Of a stretch of DNA of 62,763 nt, positions 1 to 13,147 are shown in pieces (position 1 is the stretch's first letter; each line of letters begins with the position of its first letter). Made by a program: the position numbers and the translations under genes. Location of the stretch: positions 1 to 62,763 of the forward strand of contig BBXU01001414.1 of the NCBI GenBank assembly GCA_001598975.1, read 5' to 3'. Under the pieces are notes generated by a model that ran no database searches, had not been told where the DNA came from, and was given only the letters and a program-made list of their open reading frames with translations. The DNA is from Parachlorella kessleri (lineage: Eukaryota > Chlorophyta > Trebouxiophyceae > Chlorellales > Chlorellaceae).

Positions 1-33
1 TAAAACATGCACAGGCAGCAGCGTATAGCTCAC

Positions 34-3000
34 CTTGGGAATGTAGGGGGCCTGCAACTTGCGCTGCGCGAGCGCCTCCCAGTCGAAGCCCTTGAACCAG
101 GGGTGCTGCTTCAGCTCAGTGGCCCCGCCCTGCAGACATGCAATTGCACAGGTGTCAAAATCGGCCTGCCTGTAGCATGACTGGCCCCATGGCGGCAGAA
201 GTGCGGCTGCTCCTGGGCCGTGGTGCGATCAGCATTGTCAGTGGGGTGAAAATTAGGAATGCGCCCTTGCCATGGGTTGGTTCCTTCTGCCCCAAGTATG
301 CTGGTGACCATTGTGCTGAGCAGCCCAGCAGGATACAACAGCCACCCCCTTACTTGCCCTTGGGCATGCCCCTTTTGGGCACCGGTGCCCTCACCTGTGC
401 GCAGCCGAGTCGCCGACTGGGTACCCGCACCAGCAGGCGGCGGATCAGATCCTTCAGCTCCTGCAGCCAAGTCGACAACCTCAGCACTCTGCCCTTTGAC
501 TGGCATATCGATCCCGTCCCCAAACAGAGTTCAAACCACCTGCAGATGGTGCTGATGCTCAGTGCACGCCCTCGGTGTGTTGCCGAGCCAGCAGACGTGC
601 TCCCTTTTTCCACCGTAGCCAGACAAGCAGCAGGTCGCAGCAAGCACGCTCGCACGCTTTGGTAGTCCAGCACGTGGCCTGCCTACCTTGGAGAAGTGAG
701 CAGGCAGGGTGTACTGTGTGTTGCAGATGGCCCTGAACATGGTGACGCGGTCCTCCTGGAAGAAGGGAGGGTGCCCCGCGACCATCTCAAAGATGAGGAC
801 GCCCACGGCCCACCTGCAGGGGCAGGCATGGCCTACCTAGTCAGAGAGGACGCGGTGGTTGACTTGTCAGGACAGGAGGGCACATGTAGGGCAGGAGGCC
901 CCGCAGCCAGGAGTGGGCGGAGGTACGCAACAGACGTGCACTGGCCAAGCCAGTATCGCATCCAGCTCATTGCTGCTCATAGCGTTGGTGCCACTGTTGC
1001 TTGTCTCGGCGCTAGTGCTCCCTCTTGCCACACCCACACCCACTCAACCTCCCATGCAGTAAAGCTGACTCAGTCTACCACTGCAGTGGAGCTCAAGCGC
1101 TGTGCTACCTGCGGTCACCTGGTGCATGCCCGCACCGCTGATTGCAAGTGCCCGCCCACCGTCTTGCATGTCACCTGTCAGCTCCTCCCAGTTGCCCTAG
1201 GGAGGCCTTGTTGTTACTAGCAGTCGCACAGCCACCTCGTTGGCCCCACCCAGCCACTGCTCTGTTACAAGTCCAGCTTAGTTCACTCTGGATGCAAAAA
1301 TGTCTTACCAGTCCACCGCCTTGGAGTGCCCCGACTGGGTGACCAGCTCTGGGGCCAGGTACTCGGGCGTGCCGCACAGCGTGTAGGACTTGCCGCCGGC
1401 GGGGATGCGCTTGGCAAAGCCAAAGTCAGTGATCTTCAGGTAGCCGTTGGTCTCTATCAGCAGGTTCTCGGGCTTGAGGTCCCTGCAGCACAGCACGCAC
1501 AGCACAGCAGGGCCCGGGAGCCTCTCACATGTCGTGGGAGGGGTGTGAGACCTGTAGGGAGGCATCATGGTGGACCCTGCAGGCCGGATGACTGCCTCGC
1601 TGCTTAAACAAGGAGTACCTCGGAGCCGCCGGCCAGTCTGAGGCAGGACCTGCACCTCAGGCACTCTCCGCAGACACCGTGCACCCATGCTGGGAAGTGT
1701 AGGGAGGTGAGATACGCAGCAGCTGCTGCCTATGCTAGGCCTGCCCCGCACCTCCATGCGATGTTCCTGTCGTGCATGTACTCCAGGCCCAGGATGACGC
1801 AGGCGGCATAGAAGCGCGCCTCGTCCTCGCTCAGAGGCAGGTCCCGCGTCTGCACCAATCACAGCAGGTGTGCTTACCAGGTGGCCTGCAACCTTTTTGC
1901 ACGTCGTATGAGCTCGTTGTGACTAGAAGGGCGATACCAGGTCATGGGGCAACAGTGAACAAGTTCCACCAGCACACCAGCTGTCAGCTCTGCTGCCACA
2001 TGGAGTTGCAAGGTGACAAACTCTGTCCCTGGCAGGGAGCGGGTGCCGCGCACCTGCAGGTATGTGAAGAACTCCCCGCCCTGCACCAGCTCCATGAGCA
2101 TGTAGAGGTGGGTGGCGTCCTTGAAGGAGGCCAGCAGGTTGACCAGGAAGGGGGAGGAGCACTCCAGCATCACAGCCTTCTCCCGCTTGATGTGCTCCTG
2201 CAGGCGTTGGCAGGAGGGAGGGAGGAGGTAGGGGGAGGGAGGTCCCAGTCAGTTTTGAGCTGCAGCTATTTCAAAGGTCAATACATGTGTAGCGATGACG
2301 CTCTCACGTTACAGTGTTGGAGGTGGTCATCAAGCTTATGGCATGGCATATATGCATGGGTTCTGCGTTGCAATGTAGGCTCGTGATTTGAGCAATTCCA
2401 GACAAGCTCTGCCTCACCTGTAGGCCTGTCTGGATGATGTGGCCCTTGCTCAAGGTCTTCAGGGCGTAGGTCTTCCCCTCGTACTCCACCAGGCTGACTT
2501 TGCCAAAGGCGCCAGTGCCCAGCATGGCCAGCTGGCGCAGGTCGCTGAGCGTGATGGGCTGCAGCACAGCGCAGTGAGCATGGCTGGCACAGCATGGACA
2601 GCAGCTGATAGACGGTGCAGCATTGCACATCAGGGCAAGGGGCACAGCAGGAGGGACTCAACACAGCGTGGACAGTGGGAGGGGTAATCAGTATAGCGCA
2701 GCACAGCACAGTGGCACAGGCCAGTGGTAGCATTGAATCGTTGGACACCCGTGGAGTCCAGGGTGGCACAGCAAGGTCAGCAAGTACTGCAGGCAGCGTG
2801 CGCTGTGGCAGCCCGCTTGTTGCTACCCCGGCAAGTACCTCGTCCACGACCCCTGGTGACCGTGATAGTTGGTGCGTCATACTTGCTCTGCACTCCACCA
2901 TAAGTTGGTACTAAGCCCACCATGCCCCTTCTCACCCCCCGCATCATTTAAGCCACAATATTGGATGCCCACAAGCCCCCCCCCCACCACCACCCCCCCA

Positions 3001-6000
3001 CCTTGGTGATCTTGGCATTCACTGCATCGTACTCAGCGGCCTGCCGCTCCAGCAGCGCCTGCAGCGGCCCCAGCAGCGCGTCAAACTCCGCCCGGCCCAG
3101 TTCCAGCAACTTCACCGTCTCCGAGGCGGCCAGGATGGTGGCGGCGCGCGGCTCCCGCCGCAGCAGCGCCCGCTCGCCAAAGTAGGCGGTGGGGCCAAAG
3201 CGCGCCAGCTCCTGCGGAGTGTCGCCAAAGAGCAAAGATGGGAAGCTGTGCCAGGGAGGGGAGGCTGGTGAGAGGGAGGGTGGGGGACTGCAAGCCGGGC
3301 AGCTGTGCTGAGCGCAAGGGTGTTGACAGCAGCAGGAGCCAGCGCGGCCCATGCTGCCCCGAGGGGCAAGGCACTTGTGCACTGCACCTGGGGAGATGTT
3401 GCCCAAATAAGGATTTGGGCTCGGCAAAAGATCTGTGGCAAGAGTGATGTTCCGCTGCACCCTCGAACCCATTTGGCCTAGGGTCTGGCATATTCACTAC
3501 AGGTTTCTTATCATGCACTGACACTGGCTACCCAAGGGCCTTCCTGCCATGTGATCCATGCAGTCCAGTCCCTCACTGGTTACCCCCTTTGCACCGTACG
3601 CGACTTACTGGCCTTATGACGCATCCGCTTCAGTCCCCTCACCGTGCTGTCGTCTCCCACAGCGACGCACGCCCCCTTCTCCACAATGTAGAAGCTGTCG
3701 CCCTGCTCCCCCTTGCTGATGACCGCCTCCCCCGAGTGGAAGCTGCGGCTGCGGAAGGAGCGGCACAGCGCCAGCCGCTGCTGCGTCTTGAGCGGCGCCA
3801 GCAGGGGCACCTGCATGGGGTTGGCGACGGGCACCATCGACAGGCAGTAGCCACAACATCATAAGCTCAATCCTCTCTGAGGTCCAAGAACTGGACTTTG
3901 CACGCCAGTTGGAGGCAAGAACAGTCGAAATGGCATAACGCCTTGCGGTCCTTTTAAAAATCCATGTGGCCAGCCGAGGCAGCGTACCTTGCGCAGCGCC
4001 TCAAAGCGCCACATGTTGTGGATGTCCTCCAGCGAGCCCAGGTGGTGGTTGAAGTCGTCGCGGGTGCAGGCCATGCACTTGGCCGCGAACGTGGCCGTCA
4101 CAGTGGCCGCCCTGCAGGGCGGGGCCAGCACCTAGCTCTCCATTGGTCTGCCTTACTGGCGTGCTAAAAGCAAACAACAAGCATGCAGCCATCTGCTGTG
4201 CAGCATCCCACCTCGACCCGTGCTCAGCACTGCAGTACACAACCCCGCCGCTGCCCTGTCACCACCCTGGCTCGAGCCCTCGGCAAGCCCTCAGCCCCAC
4301 AGCCAGCCAGGCTTCTAATCAACACCCCGCCCCGCCCTGCCCCCCACCTGGCCTCCTGCCGCAGCAGCGCCAGCTCGCCAAAGCACTGGCCCTTGCCGCA
4401 CTTGGCCACCTCGGCCCCCTCCTCGTTGGTGATGCTGAAGGTCCCATCTTCTACCACGTAGAAGCTGTCGCCCGGGTCGCCCTGCCGGAAGACCTGCAGG
4501 CGCGGAGGGGAGGGGGGCGGGCTTGGCTACTGCCGCAAGATGCCGGCGCCCTGGCAGTGACGAAGTTGTTAGCCAAAAGCGTAGGGGGTCTTGAAGCTGT
4601 GGCTCAGGCCACTCCGTTAACTCAGAGTGCAGGCATGGAGGGTGCAGTGCAGCACCTTGGGGCCCAACCAGCAGCAGGGCCAGGGCTTTGACTGCGGCAT
4701 CAACCCGCGCACTGCTGAGTAGCCAGCTACATGTACTACTGAGTAGCTACATGTACTGCTAAGTCGCCAGCTACACATACTCACCACATCTCCCTCCGCA
4801 AAGTCGATGCTGTGCATGCAGCCCGCCAGCTGGAACAGCTGCTGCTCCGACAAGTTGAACAGGATAGGCACCTGCGGCAGGGCACATTCAAAAGTCGGCT
4901 ATTCGACATGGACGTATGGTTGTGATGGACATATGGCAGCTTGCACAAAAATCGTTGCAGAGGAATTTGGGGGCAAAGCTGTGGGGTACCACAGCTGAAG
5001 AGCAGAAATCCTACTCCGCAGAAGAGCATAGCATGACCAGACTGGATATGAATAGGTTGCGGTCACCAACAGGTGACGGCCGCTTGAACAGTGGGCACCA
5101 CGAACATCAGGAGCAGCAGCTGAGCCGCAATTTGTTGCTCTGAACCAGGCTAGGCACACCTTGCGTAGGGCCACATATCTCCAAGCGCTCTCGATGGGGC
5201 CCAGCAGCTCGTTGAAAGACTTGCGCCCCAGCGTGTAACACACCAGGTAGGTGTCGGCGGTAGCGGTGGCAGCCCTGCAGTATCCCAACAGCAAATGCTC
5301 CTAAGTGCGCGAGGACTGCAGGCCTCCATCCGGCAACAGGGACTATACTCTATTAAGCAAGGTAAGTAGGCCTGTGCCTGGCATTATCATGGATGTTCTA
5401 TACAACAGGACAGGGTGCAGCGCACCCAATAGTTTCAGGTGTGGCCGTGAAGGCCTTGTTCTAACAGGCTGCAAAGGCAGGTGCAAGCGGGAGGAGCACA
5501 AGTGTGTGCTGCACAACATAACACAACAATAATTCCCAGTGCATCGTTATCTGCAATAAAAAGGCTTCACACTGCTTGCCTGTCTTCCTCACGGATGAGG
5601 GCCCGCTCCCCAAAGAAGTGCCCATCTGCCAACCGGCTTATTTCCTTGCCGTTCCTCGACAAGCAGACTGCATGCACCGAGGCTTGCCATAGTAGTCATA
5701 TGACAAAAGACGTCAGCTTCAGTCCAGGCAAGAGCTGGGCTTTGCAGCCAACAACAATTGCCAAGCTTGCCTGCTTTGCCGCTGGTTCGCAGTACGCTCT
5801 GGGTGTATAGCTTTTGCAGAGCTGGGGCTTCTTACGTTGAGAAACTGAAGATGCGGAGCCAAAACCAATGCAAATGCGTGTGACCGCCCAGAAACGAAAA
5901 GGGACAGCAAAAAACATCTGCACGAAGTGAGATTCGAACTCACGACCTCCCGCTTACTAAACGGGTGCTCTAACCAACTGAGCTAAACGTGCTTGATGCA

Positions 6001-8593
6001 AACCGCGTGATTATAGCTGCATATGTGCCATCTAACGTTTCCCCAGAGAGGTGTGAGGCGCCTGTGCATACTCACGGCCCCCACCCCATACCCACCTCAG
6101 CCTACCGGAGGTACGGTCCCCTTATCCTGGGCTTCCAGTGTGCACCAGCGAGGTGCACGGTATGCAGTGCGCACACGAAAGAGGCGGCCGCCCACAGCCG
6201 CTGGTCACCCACCTGTGCCCTCCTTCACAACGTAGAACTTCTCCCCCATCTCCCCTTGGCGGAAGATGACCTCCCCCGCCTTGTACTCCACCATCTCCAT
6301 GGCCTCTGCCACTGTCTGCTTGTGCTCCTGCAAGAACCATAAGAAAAGGTTCTGCTGTGAATACGCAAGTTCATGATTGTGATTTCGTAGCGGACCACCG
6401 CCGCCCTAGCCCAACAGTGGGCTGGTGCCCCTGCAATATGGCCCAGGCAGCATTTAGGGCGCACACGTCTTCTTGGCACTAACAGTCTCTCGTTGCTGAT
6501 TATGGTTACTTGTAACAAAGCAACGCTTGGGGTGTAGCTGTAGTCGCCACCTCGCGCAGCACACCGCCACAGCCTGTCGTGTAGGCTACACAGCTGCTAC
6601 TCACCGAGGCCAGCATGGCCAGCAGCGGCACCCGCTCCAGCAGCACCCGCTTCTCCTTGGCCAGCTGTTCCATGTAGGTGCGCTTGATGGCGTTGTACAC
6701 CTGGCGCTCCATCACCCACAGCCGGCAGTCGGTGGTGGCGCGCACCGAGGCGGCGCGGGGGGCGGAGTAGAGCAGCGCAAGCTCGCCAAAGCCACTGCAC
6801 GGGGGGGGAAAGATGGGGCAGGGTTGCAGAGTGTGGGTCTGTGTGATGGGAATTTGGCAGCCAAGGCAGCCACGAGCTGGATCCAGCGTCATATGCTCCA
6901 GATACTGCTGCAAAACAGGGCAGAGCGGTGAAGCACATTGGACATGAAGGGCAGATATCTGGAGGGGCCAGTGTGGGCAAACTGCAGCAAAAACGCAGGG
7001 CACCGGTCAGGGGGGCGTATTGTTGTCTGAAGAGGTTGCCGGGGAGCCTGTTCTAGAAACGAGCTGGTGGTACGAGGGTAAGGGGCAAGCGCCCGTAAGA
7101 TTGCAGCTGTGCCACTGGGCATATGTGCCGGCCATACAAGCATGGAGCGGTCTTAGGTTGCAGCTAACCTCCCCCACCACACAGCCTGAGACGCCGGCAC
7201 CTCCCTCGTTCAAGCCACCCGCCTTGACAACCCAAGTGCTTTTAACTGACACCTCAGCACCCGAACCTGCCTGCTGTGGCATTACTCAGCAGCTCAAGGG
7301 CACCTTATACCGCATACTGCAGCGCGGCACTACACAACAGGCCAGCACCCTACAAAGGATGGGCACGGCGCACCTGCCGGGCTGGTATGTGTGCACCTGG
7401 CGCTCCTGGCCCCAGGACTCACGGTACAGGTAGGCATCGCACGTGCCCCGCTCCAGCACATAGAACTTGCTGGCCTCCGTGTCACCCTGACATGAGTTTG
7501 AGGACAGAGGAAAGAAGGTATGCAATTGGAGTCTTTCAACCCCCAAGGCGACTGGAAGGTGGCTTATAATAAGTCCCAGCCTGACAGGACACCCAAGACT
7601 TTAATGCCACGGCTACAGAAGTGAGTCTACTCTGAGTAAGCATCATGCTTCTTCCTTCAAAAACATCATGCCCAGCACCCCAAGGCTACATATCAAGACC
7701 GAAAATGAGGGCCTCAGCGAGGGCTCACCTGGTGTATAATCTCTTCCCCGGCCGTGTATGACACAGCCGTCATGCTGGAAATGATGGCCTGCTTGGCTGG
7801 CAGCGAAAGCATCTCAAACAGCAGGTTGCCCTTGATGGCCTGCTCTGCAGCACACACAGCAGCCAAAAGAAAGGCCGCACATCAGTGCAAGACAGGAAGC
7901 ACTGAGTGCGAGACTTACGTCTGTTGGGCAGAATAGATCTGTGCATGTCATGTGCTGTGTGCCCTGCCAAATAGCACCATCTCCGTACATGGTTACTATG
8001 CTGCAGCATTCTTCCGCCTATTCTGGCTATCTACCAGCACATGCCGACGGCTTGAAGCCCCTGCTCATGCAGGCGCTTTGACTGCTACACTCATCGGTGC
8101 TTGCCCCAGCAGCAAAACCTACAAGGTGTACTTTTACCAGTTGGAGCTAGCCTCCCCCCAATCCCACGGAAGTGCAAAAATCAGAAGCTGCGCAGGCTGT
8201 GGTGGGCAGCAGGTATTCAACAACACCCACCGATGAGCCGCTGAGTTCCCTCTGACTTGGGAACATGTGGGATGGGGATATCCGCGGCATTTGTGATTGC
8301 CTCAGCCGCAACTGCGATGCGCTTGTGCATCGCCCGGACTTTTGTGAAGTCAGTGGCATCAGCAGCGACCTGCCAAAGAAGGTTGGCAAGACAACCTTTT
8401 CGGCATGTCTACGGCGGTACCTTGGTATCAGGTGGCCTGCCGAAACAGCTAGCTGCAGCTGTTGGCTGCCAGGGACACTCACATCGATAGGAGCCACGCC
8501 TGTCCCAGCTTTGGCTCCGTTGTTCTGTTGCTGCTGGTTACGGTTCACTGTTTCCCCCTCCCCATCGTCATATCCACTGGCGCAGTTGCCCAT
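34..8593 (-). CDS. PKG: cGMP-dependent protein kinase with four cyclic-nucleotide-binding domains (3' end off the window)
   Basis: Twenty exons give 856 residues in phase: 8483-8593, 8231-8369, 7729-7844, 7374-7486, 6605-6794, 6213-6327, 5580-5667, 5160-5274, 4785-4871, 4348-4493, 3988-4111, 3643-3810, 3002-3211, 2418-2558, 2054-2197, 1752-1849, 1309-1482, 687-813, 395-460, 34-129; the last ends at a GT donor, so the gene continues left. The protein starts MGNCAS, a myristoylation plus palmitoylation-type membrane signal. Four CNB domains follow, each with an intact phosphate-binding cassette (FGELALL, FGERALI, FGELALL, FGERALL, each with RAAS/RAAT). The AGC kinase domain has [36 protein letters not shown] and the HPWFKGFDW motif before the C-tail. 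The Ser/Thr after RAA in all four cassettes favours cGMP over cAMP (family knowledge). The layout recalls apicomplexan and ciliate PKG. One intron (donor 5578-5579) starts with GC. Trp replaces the usual Tyr/His before RDLKPEN. Confidence 0.93.
4713..4780. repeat. Short imperfect tandem repeat in a PKG intron
   Basis: Three degenerate copies of a unit of about 20-24 bp (tgctgagtagccagctac followed by atgtac) lie just downstream of a PKG exon donor at 4784. Nothing suggests a function. Confidence 0.6.
5919..5992 (-). tRNA. tRNA-Thr (anticodon AGU) inside a PKG intron
   Basis: On the minus strand this 74-nt cloverleaf has a D-arm (GCTC/GAGC), an anticodon stem CCCGT/GCGGG with loop TTAGTAA (anticodon AGU, Thr), variable loop AGGTC, and a perfect T-arm GTGAG-TTCGAAT-CTCAC. 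A run of six T follows the discriminator base after a few bases, a good RNA polymerase III terminator. No tRNA intron is needed. The oddity is the acceptor stem: GCACGTT against TTCGTGC pairs at positions 1-5, but 6-67 and 7-66 are both U-U. It lies between the sixth and seventh PKG exons, same strand as the host gene, so it may be an intronic passenger with its own promoter boxes. Confidence 0.88.
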
Positions 8594-9708
8594 CTGTGCA
8601 CCTCAGCAGCCACGAAGAGGATCGCGGTATTATACGGCCGTAGGTACCCGGCCCGGGAGCTGGGCAGTAGAAAAGACGATCTCGGAGCTGATCAGTGCCC
8701 CGATCAAGCAGACCAGGTGTGCCTGCTGCGTCAGGCGGTGCCTCGTATAGTCTTCTATGCTAGTGGCGAGAACTCTGGTACCGGGCAATGCAAGCTTTTA
8801 GAAGCATAGGATCATAGGCCGGAGCTCGCGGAGAGTAAACTACTAACAGAGAGACTAAAGGTGACCTGTCAGCTCCGGGCGCTAGCAAACTATCTTTCAA
8901 ACCAAGCAGATATTGCAAGTGTCCTCACAACGGTGCAACAACAACGTTCAAGTGATCAGCCACCCACACACAACTAGACCATAGCCAACCTGTTAGCACA
9001 CTTCAACCCTCCCAGGAGAAAAGCCGATGGGTTATAGATGGCCCCGCAGTAGTCTCGGAACCTTGTCATACTACTTCTCCCAGCCACCGCACAGAAGTAC
9101 TCTCCACGCATTACGCTGTGTGTATATGTTGGTTACCGCTGCTTATAGGAAACAGCTAAATGGGTGATGGAACGTGGGCTGCTTCCCCACCTAGGCCTCG
9201 ACACAAATGCAGCACAAGACGCCCTCCTTGACACTCCACTTCACTTGTCGACTTTGGAACGCCTCGAGGCGTCTGAGAACTGCAGCCAGTGCAGCTCATG
9301 TCTTGGTCACAGAATGTAACAGTTTTCCTCCGCTTCGCTTACCGCATTACTACCTACGCCCCAGAGAAGCCAGAGGGAAGGCTTGTGTTGCTGATGTGGG
9401 GTTTACTGGGGGTTTAGTCGAAGTGAGACGCCATGCCATGTCATGCCGCAGTGGTTTCGTGTCGTCTGTCGCAGTGACGAAACCAGTTGAGCGAGTGTCC
9501 CCTTTCTTCCCCAAGTGAGGTGTCTGACTCTGCGCACTCCCTAGGGCTAGCAAACGCACAGCATGGATGTCGCACTACACCTCGCAAAGCATGGCTGATC
9601 AACCACTCCATAACCTCATGCAGAAACACCGTGGCCATTCAGGACTGTCCTTGGTCCGAACCTTCTACTGAATTCAACACATACGAGGGCTTGCTGCTGA
9701 GGTCCACC
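8594..9708. other. Divergent intergenic region between PKG (-) and the PGES2-like gene (+)
   Basis: About 1.1 kb separates the two start codons, so both promoters and 5' leaders should lie here. I see no convincing open frame on either strand and no clear TATA box or repeat. Confidence 0.6.
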
Positions 9709-12653
9709 ATGCGTCGCTCATTAGCAGCGGCTTCCACACTGTTGAGGCGTGTGAGGGTTCTGGAGGCTGCCACGCAAAGTGCTGCGTTTAGTGCCAAGTG
9801 AGTAAAGCGACATGCCATCCACCCTTGGTCGTGCGGGCTCCCCCGAGCGCTCACCTCTCAACGCTGCCCTTTTGTGGCAGGGCTAGCCAAGAGGTGGTGA
9901 GCAGCGCAAGGACCCACGCTGGTTTGGGTTTGTTCGGGGCGCTGCTTGGCGGAGGAGCACTGACATATGCCTTTGGGTCGCAACCCGCGACAGCGCGTGC
10001 CGAGGCAGCCGCTGCAGTTACTGACTCTTCAGCCAAGGTGAGCACGCTACTTGATTGTGTGGTGCCGGTCAAGCTGCGGGCCGTGCGGGCACGGAAAGCA
10101 GGGTTATTGTTGTTTTCGGTTGAGCTCCCCTGCCTGCAGAGCCTGTGTAGCTCATGTTCCATGGCAAGGTGGAGTGCTTGATTGAGCAGTGCCCTATCAG
10201 GAGCAGTCACACTAGGGAGCGTAGTCCATGGCTTCTGCAGGTCCCTCAGAACCCTTATGCGTCTCCAGCAGAGCTTAAGGGCCATCTACCTAAAGAAATC
10301 ATCATGTACCAGTACGAGGCCTGCCCCTTCTGCCACAAGGTCAAGGCATTCCTCGACTATCATAAGGTGAAGGGGTCCTTTGCTCCAAATGCGAAGAATC
10401 CACAGCCGCACGGTCCCACATTCATCTGTCATCAGTCCGGGCCTCGATGTCATCTGCGTATCAACACATGCAGGCCTTTCCTTTGTGTTGTGACAATCAC
10501 TTGACCCACTCGGACGACCAGCACTTCCTGCCAAGGGCTGTGTATGCCTTCCCTTGGCTGCAACTGTACCTGGCTCGCATGTAGTGCAGATCCCGTACCG
10601 CTGCGTGGAGGTGAATCCGCTCACCAAGAAGGAGATCAGCTTCACTCAGTACCGCAAGGTCCCTGTGGTGCTTCTAGATGGGGAACAGGTAGGGTCACGG
10701 ACTGGTATCACCACAGGTGCATATATGTGAGAGGCACTTCCTTATCGAGCAGGTCGATGGCTGGCGGTTCTGCCAACGAGCTCTTAAGATGCGTGACCAA
10801 CAGTGCTAGAGAGAGCACACAATGGGCTGCCCTGGCACGAGGCGGTTGTATGTCGTTGCAGTACCCTCTGCCGGACTGGTGGCACTTATACCGCAGGCGT
10901 GGATGGCTTGGCAAGTTGCATGCTGTGAACAGTCACTTCGTATGCTGTTGGTGCTGGCAGATAAATGACAGCAGCGTCATTATTAGCCGGCTGTCAGCTG
11001 AGCTAGAGCAGCAACAGCAGCAGCAGCAGCGACAGGAGGCAGCAGCAAGCAGCAGCGGAGGCTGGCTTAGTGCCCTCTTTGGCAGCAGCAGCAGCAGCGG
11101 CAGCGGCAGCAACAGCGCAAGGCAGGATGGAGCAGAAGGGGCTGCCAAGAAGAGGGAAGAGGAGGAGAGGTGGCGGCGGTGGGTGGACGACTGGTTTGTC
11201 AAGGTGTGCCACAAAACTTGGTGCTGGCATGTTGCATGAAAACCAAAGCAGAAGGGTGTCAATGGGAAGGTCATGCCAGAAGGGTCACTAGAGGCTGGAG
11301 AGAGCAAAAAGGCTAGGGCTCTACTCACTTTTTGCAGGGAGCCAGGTACCCCTGGGATGAGTGCTATTAGGACAGCCACACTCCTGTATCGCTGTGCAGA
11401 ACATACTGAGTGGCTAGCAGAATCTAGGGTGGAGCAGCAGCTGCGCGCCTCGAGCGCATATCAAAAGGCTGCAAGCTGCAAACTCAAATTTTTTAAGCTC
11501 AGACTTGGAGATGCAGCTTGGGTGGAGGCAGACTGCATGAATCTGCACGCTGCCGTACCTGTGCAGCGTCGGTGCTTGTTGTACTACTCACTGCTGCAGC
11601 TGTGCAGAGCAATATGCTGCCAAGTAGCAGCAACAGAGGTGGCCGGGTGTCTAAGCCGTTGCAGGTGATCACTGTGAATATCTACCGCAATGCCACCGAA
11701 TCCTTCCAGACATTTGACTACATCACCAAGAACGGCAACTTCAGCTGGTGGGAGCGTGAGGCAGGTGCGCGGAGTGCCGGGGCTGGGGACGTTCAATACA
11801 GCTGCGTTTGACCGTGCCTCTCAGCTTGGCCTTACAGTTGGATGTCTAGGACGCTCCCTAGTGTGGCGTGTGTTAGTTGCGGGTAGCAGGTGAGTCCGAT
11901 GAGGGTGCAAAGTGCGAAGCAAGGGCAACTGCTGGTACGCAGGGGATAGGCACCCTCAAGATCACTCCCAGCCTGCCGGCGGTCTGTCAGTCACTGGACT
12001 GCCGGGTCCCCCTCAAAGCACGTGGTTGGGCCCTGAGGGTGCTGACGTGCGTGCTGTGCCTGCTTTGCTCGCAGCGCGCATCGTGGGGGCCACCATGATG
12101 TGGGGCCTCAGCGGCAAGCTGAAGAAGAAGTACAACGTGGAGGGCAATGTGCGGGACAACCTGTACAAGGTACCCCCCTTGGTCATATTTTTAACCAGCC
12201 AAGGCAGTTGATCAGCCGAGAGTCACCTTTGTGCCTCTCTCTGACCAGCGATAGGCAGCAGGGGTGGTGCCTGGCACGCTGTTCAGGTGCAGGTCTACAC
12301 CTTAAGGTGCGCCTTGCAGTGGGTGTCATCCTCGATGATGCTACAGAAGCTTGGCACGTCTGGCCCCCTGGACCTGGGCCTTAGCTTCTGTCTTGTATCT
12401 TCCCCCTGCCCCTAACGATTCTCTAGCCATCCTCCCTTCCCTGCTGCAGTCTGCCAACGAATGGGTTGAAGCACTGGGCGACCGCCGCTTCCTGGGCGGC
12501 CAGCAGCCCAACAACGCAGACCTGTCCATGTTTGGAGTCATCCGTGCCGTGACGGGGACGCCCACATTCCATGACCTGATGCACAACACCCGCATAGGGG
12601 CCTGGTATGAGCACATGATGGGGGCTGTTGGGGAGTCTGCGCGGCTTCAGTGA
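9709..12653 (+). CDS. PTGES2: Membrane-associated prostaglandin E synthase 2-like protein (glutaredoxin + GST fold)
   Basis: Eight exons give 370 residues: 9709-9797, 9881-10037, 10241-10366, 10590-10688, 10961-11203, 11665-11764, 12075-12169, 12450-12653 (stop TGA). The first ATG has CCACC in front. The N-terminus is Arg/Ala/Ser-rich like an organellar transit peptide, then a glycine-rich hydrophobic segment (GLGLFGALLGGGALTYAFG, about residues 48-66) may be a membrane helix. A glutaredoxin-like half carries the active-site motif CPFC in YQYEACPFCHKV and the cis-Pro motif RKVPVVLLD; the GST C-terminal half has NVRDNLYK and LGDRRFLGGQQPNNADL. This is the mPGES-2 architecture; in plants and algae such proteins are usually thiol/GST-type and not prostaglandin makers. 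A Gln/Ser-rich insert of about 45 residues (from about residue 170) separates the halves, encoded by CAG/AGC runs at 11008-11120. Neighbour PKG is divergent. Confidence 0.92.
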
Positions 12654-13077
12654 CGAAGGAAAGGAGGCATTGCGGTGGGGGCAATGAGGCAAGGTTGCGG
12701 GGAACAGTGGAAGAGCAGTTGCACTGTTACTGTGACAGCTCAGGTAGCGAGGGGCCGGCGTGACCATTGCCAGGAGGAGAGGTGCGTATATGTGGCTGTT
12801 CCAAAGCCCATGCCATGATGAATACCGTGCGTGGGCATTGTTGCTGGCCTCCGCAGCTATATTACCATGTGGGACAGACCCCAAAGTCATAAACTTATGA
12901 TCCGCCGCATGTTGCCGCTGTTGCGCATTGGCTCCTCTTGCTGTCTTGCAAAACCTACTTGAATGCATTGTTTTCCGTAAGTTCTTATATGTTATGGTTA
13001 GCTAGCTGTTTGGCTCCCTCTGTGACACTTCTTACGGGGGTTGACAGGGTAGCATTGAATATTAAGCAGATGCTCGC

Positions 13078-13147
13078 AGTGTGAACCTGCTGGTGCACCA
13101 GCAGGTTCACACTATCCCCATATTCCACCATGGTGGAATATGGGGAT
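13078..13147. repeat. Two directly abutting perfect palindromes (36 bp and 34 bp)
   Basis: Positions 13078-13113 form a perfect 36-bp palindrome (half-site AGTGTGAACCTGCTGGTG). It is followed without a spacer by a perfect 34-bp palindrome at 13114-13147 (half-site ATCCCCATATTCCACCA). As RNA each would fold into a long hairpin with no unpaired loop beyond the minimal turn. Confidence 0.97.

Noticed and set aside
7286..7546. Independent small gene at the first CNB exon of PKG
   Set aside because: It is the exon 7374-7486 with intron sequence on both sides; phases join it to the flanking PKG exons.
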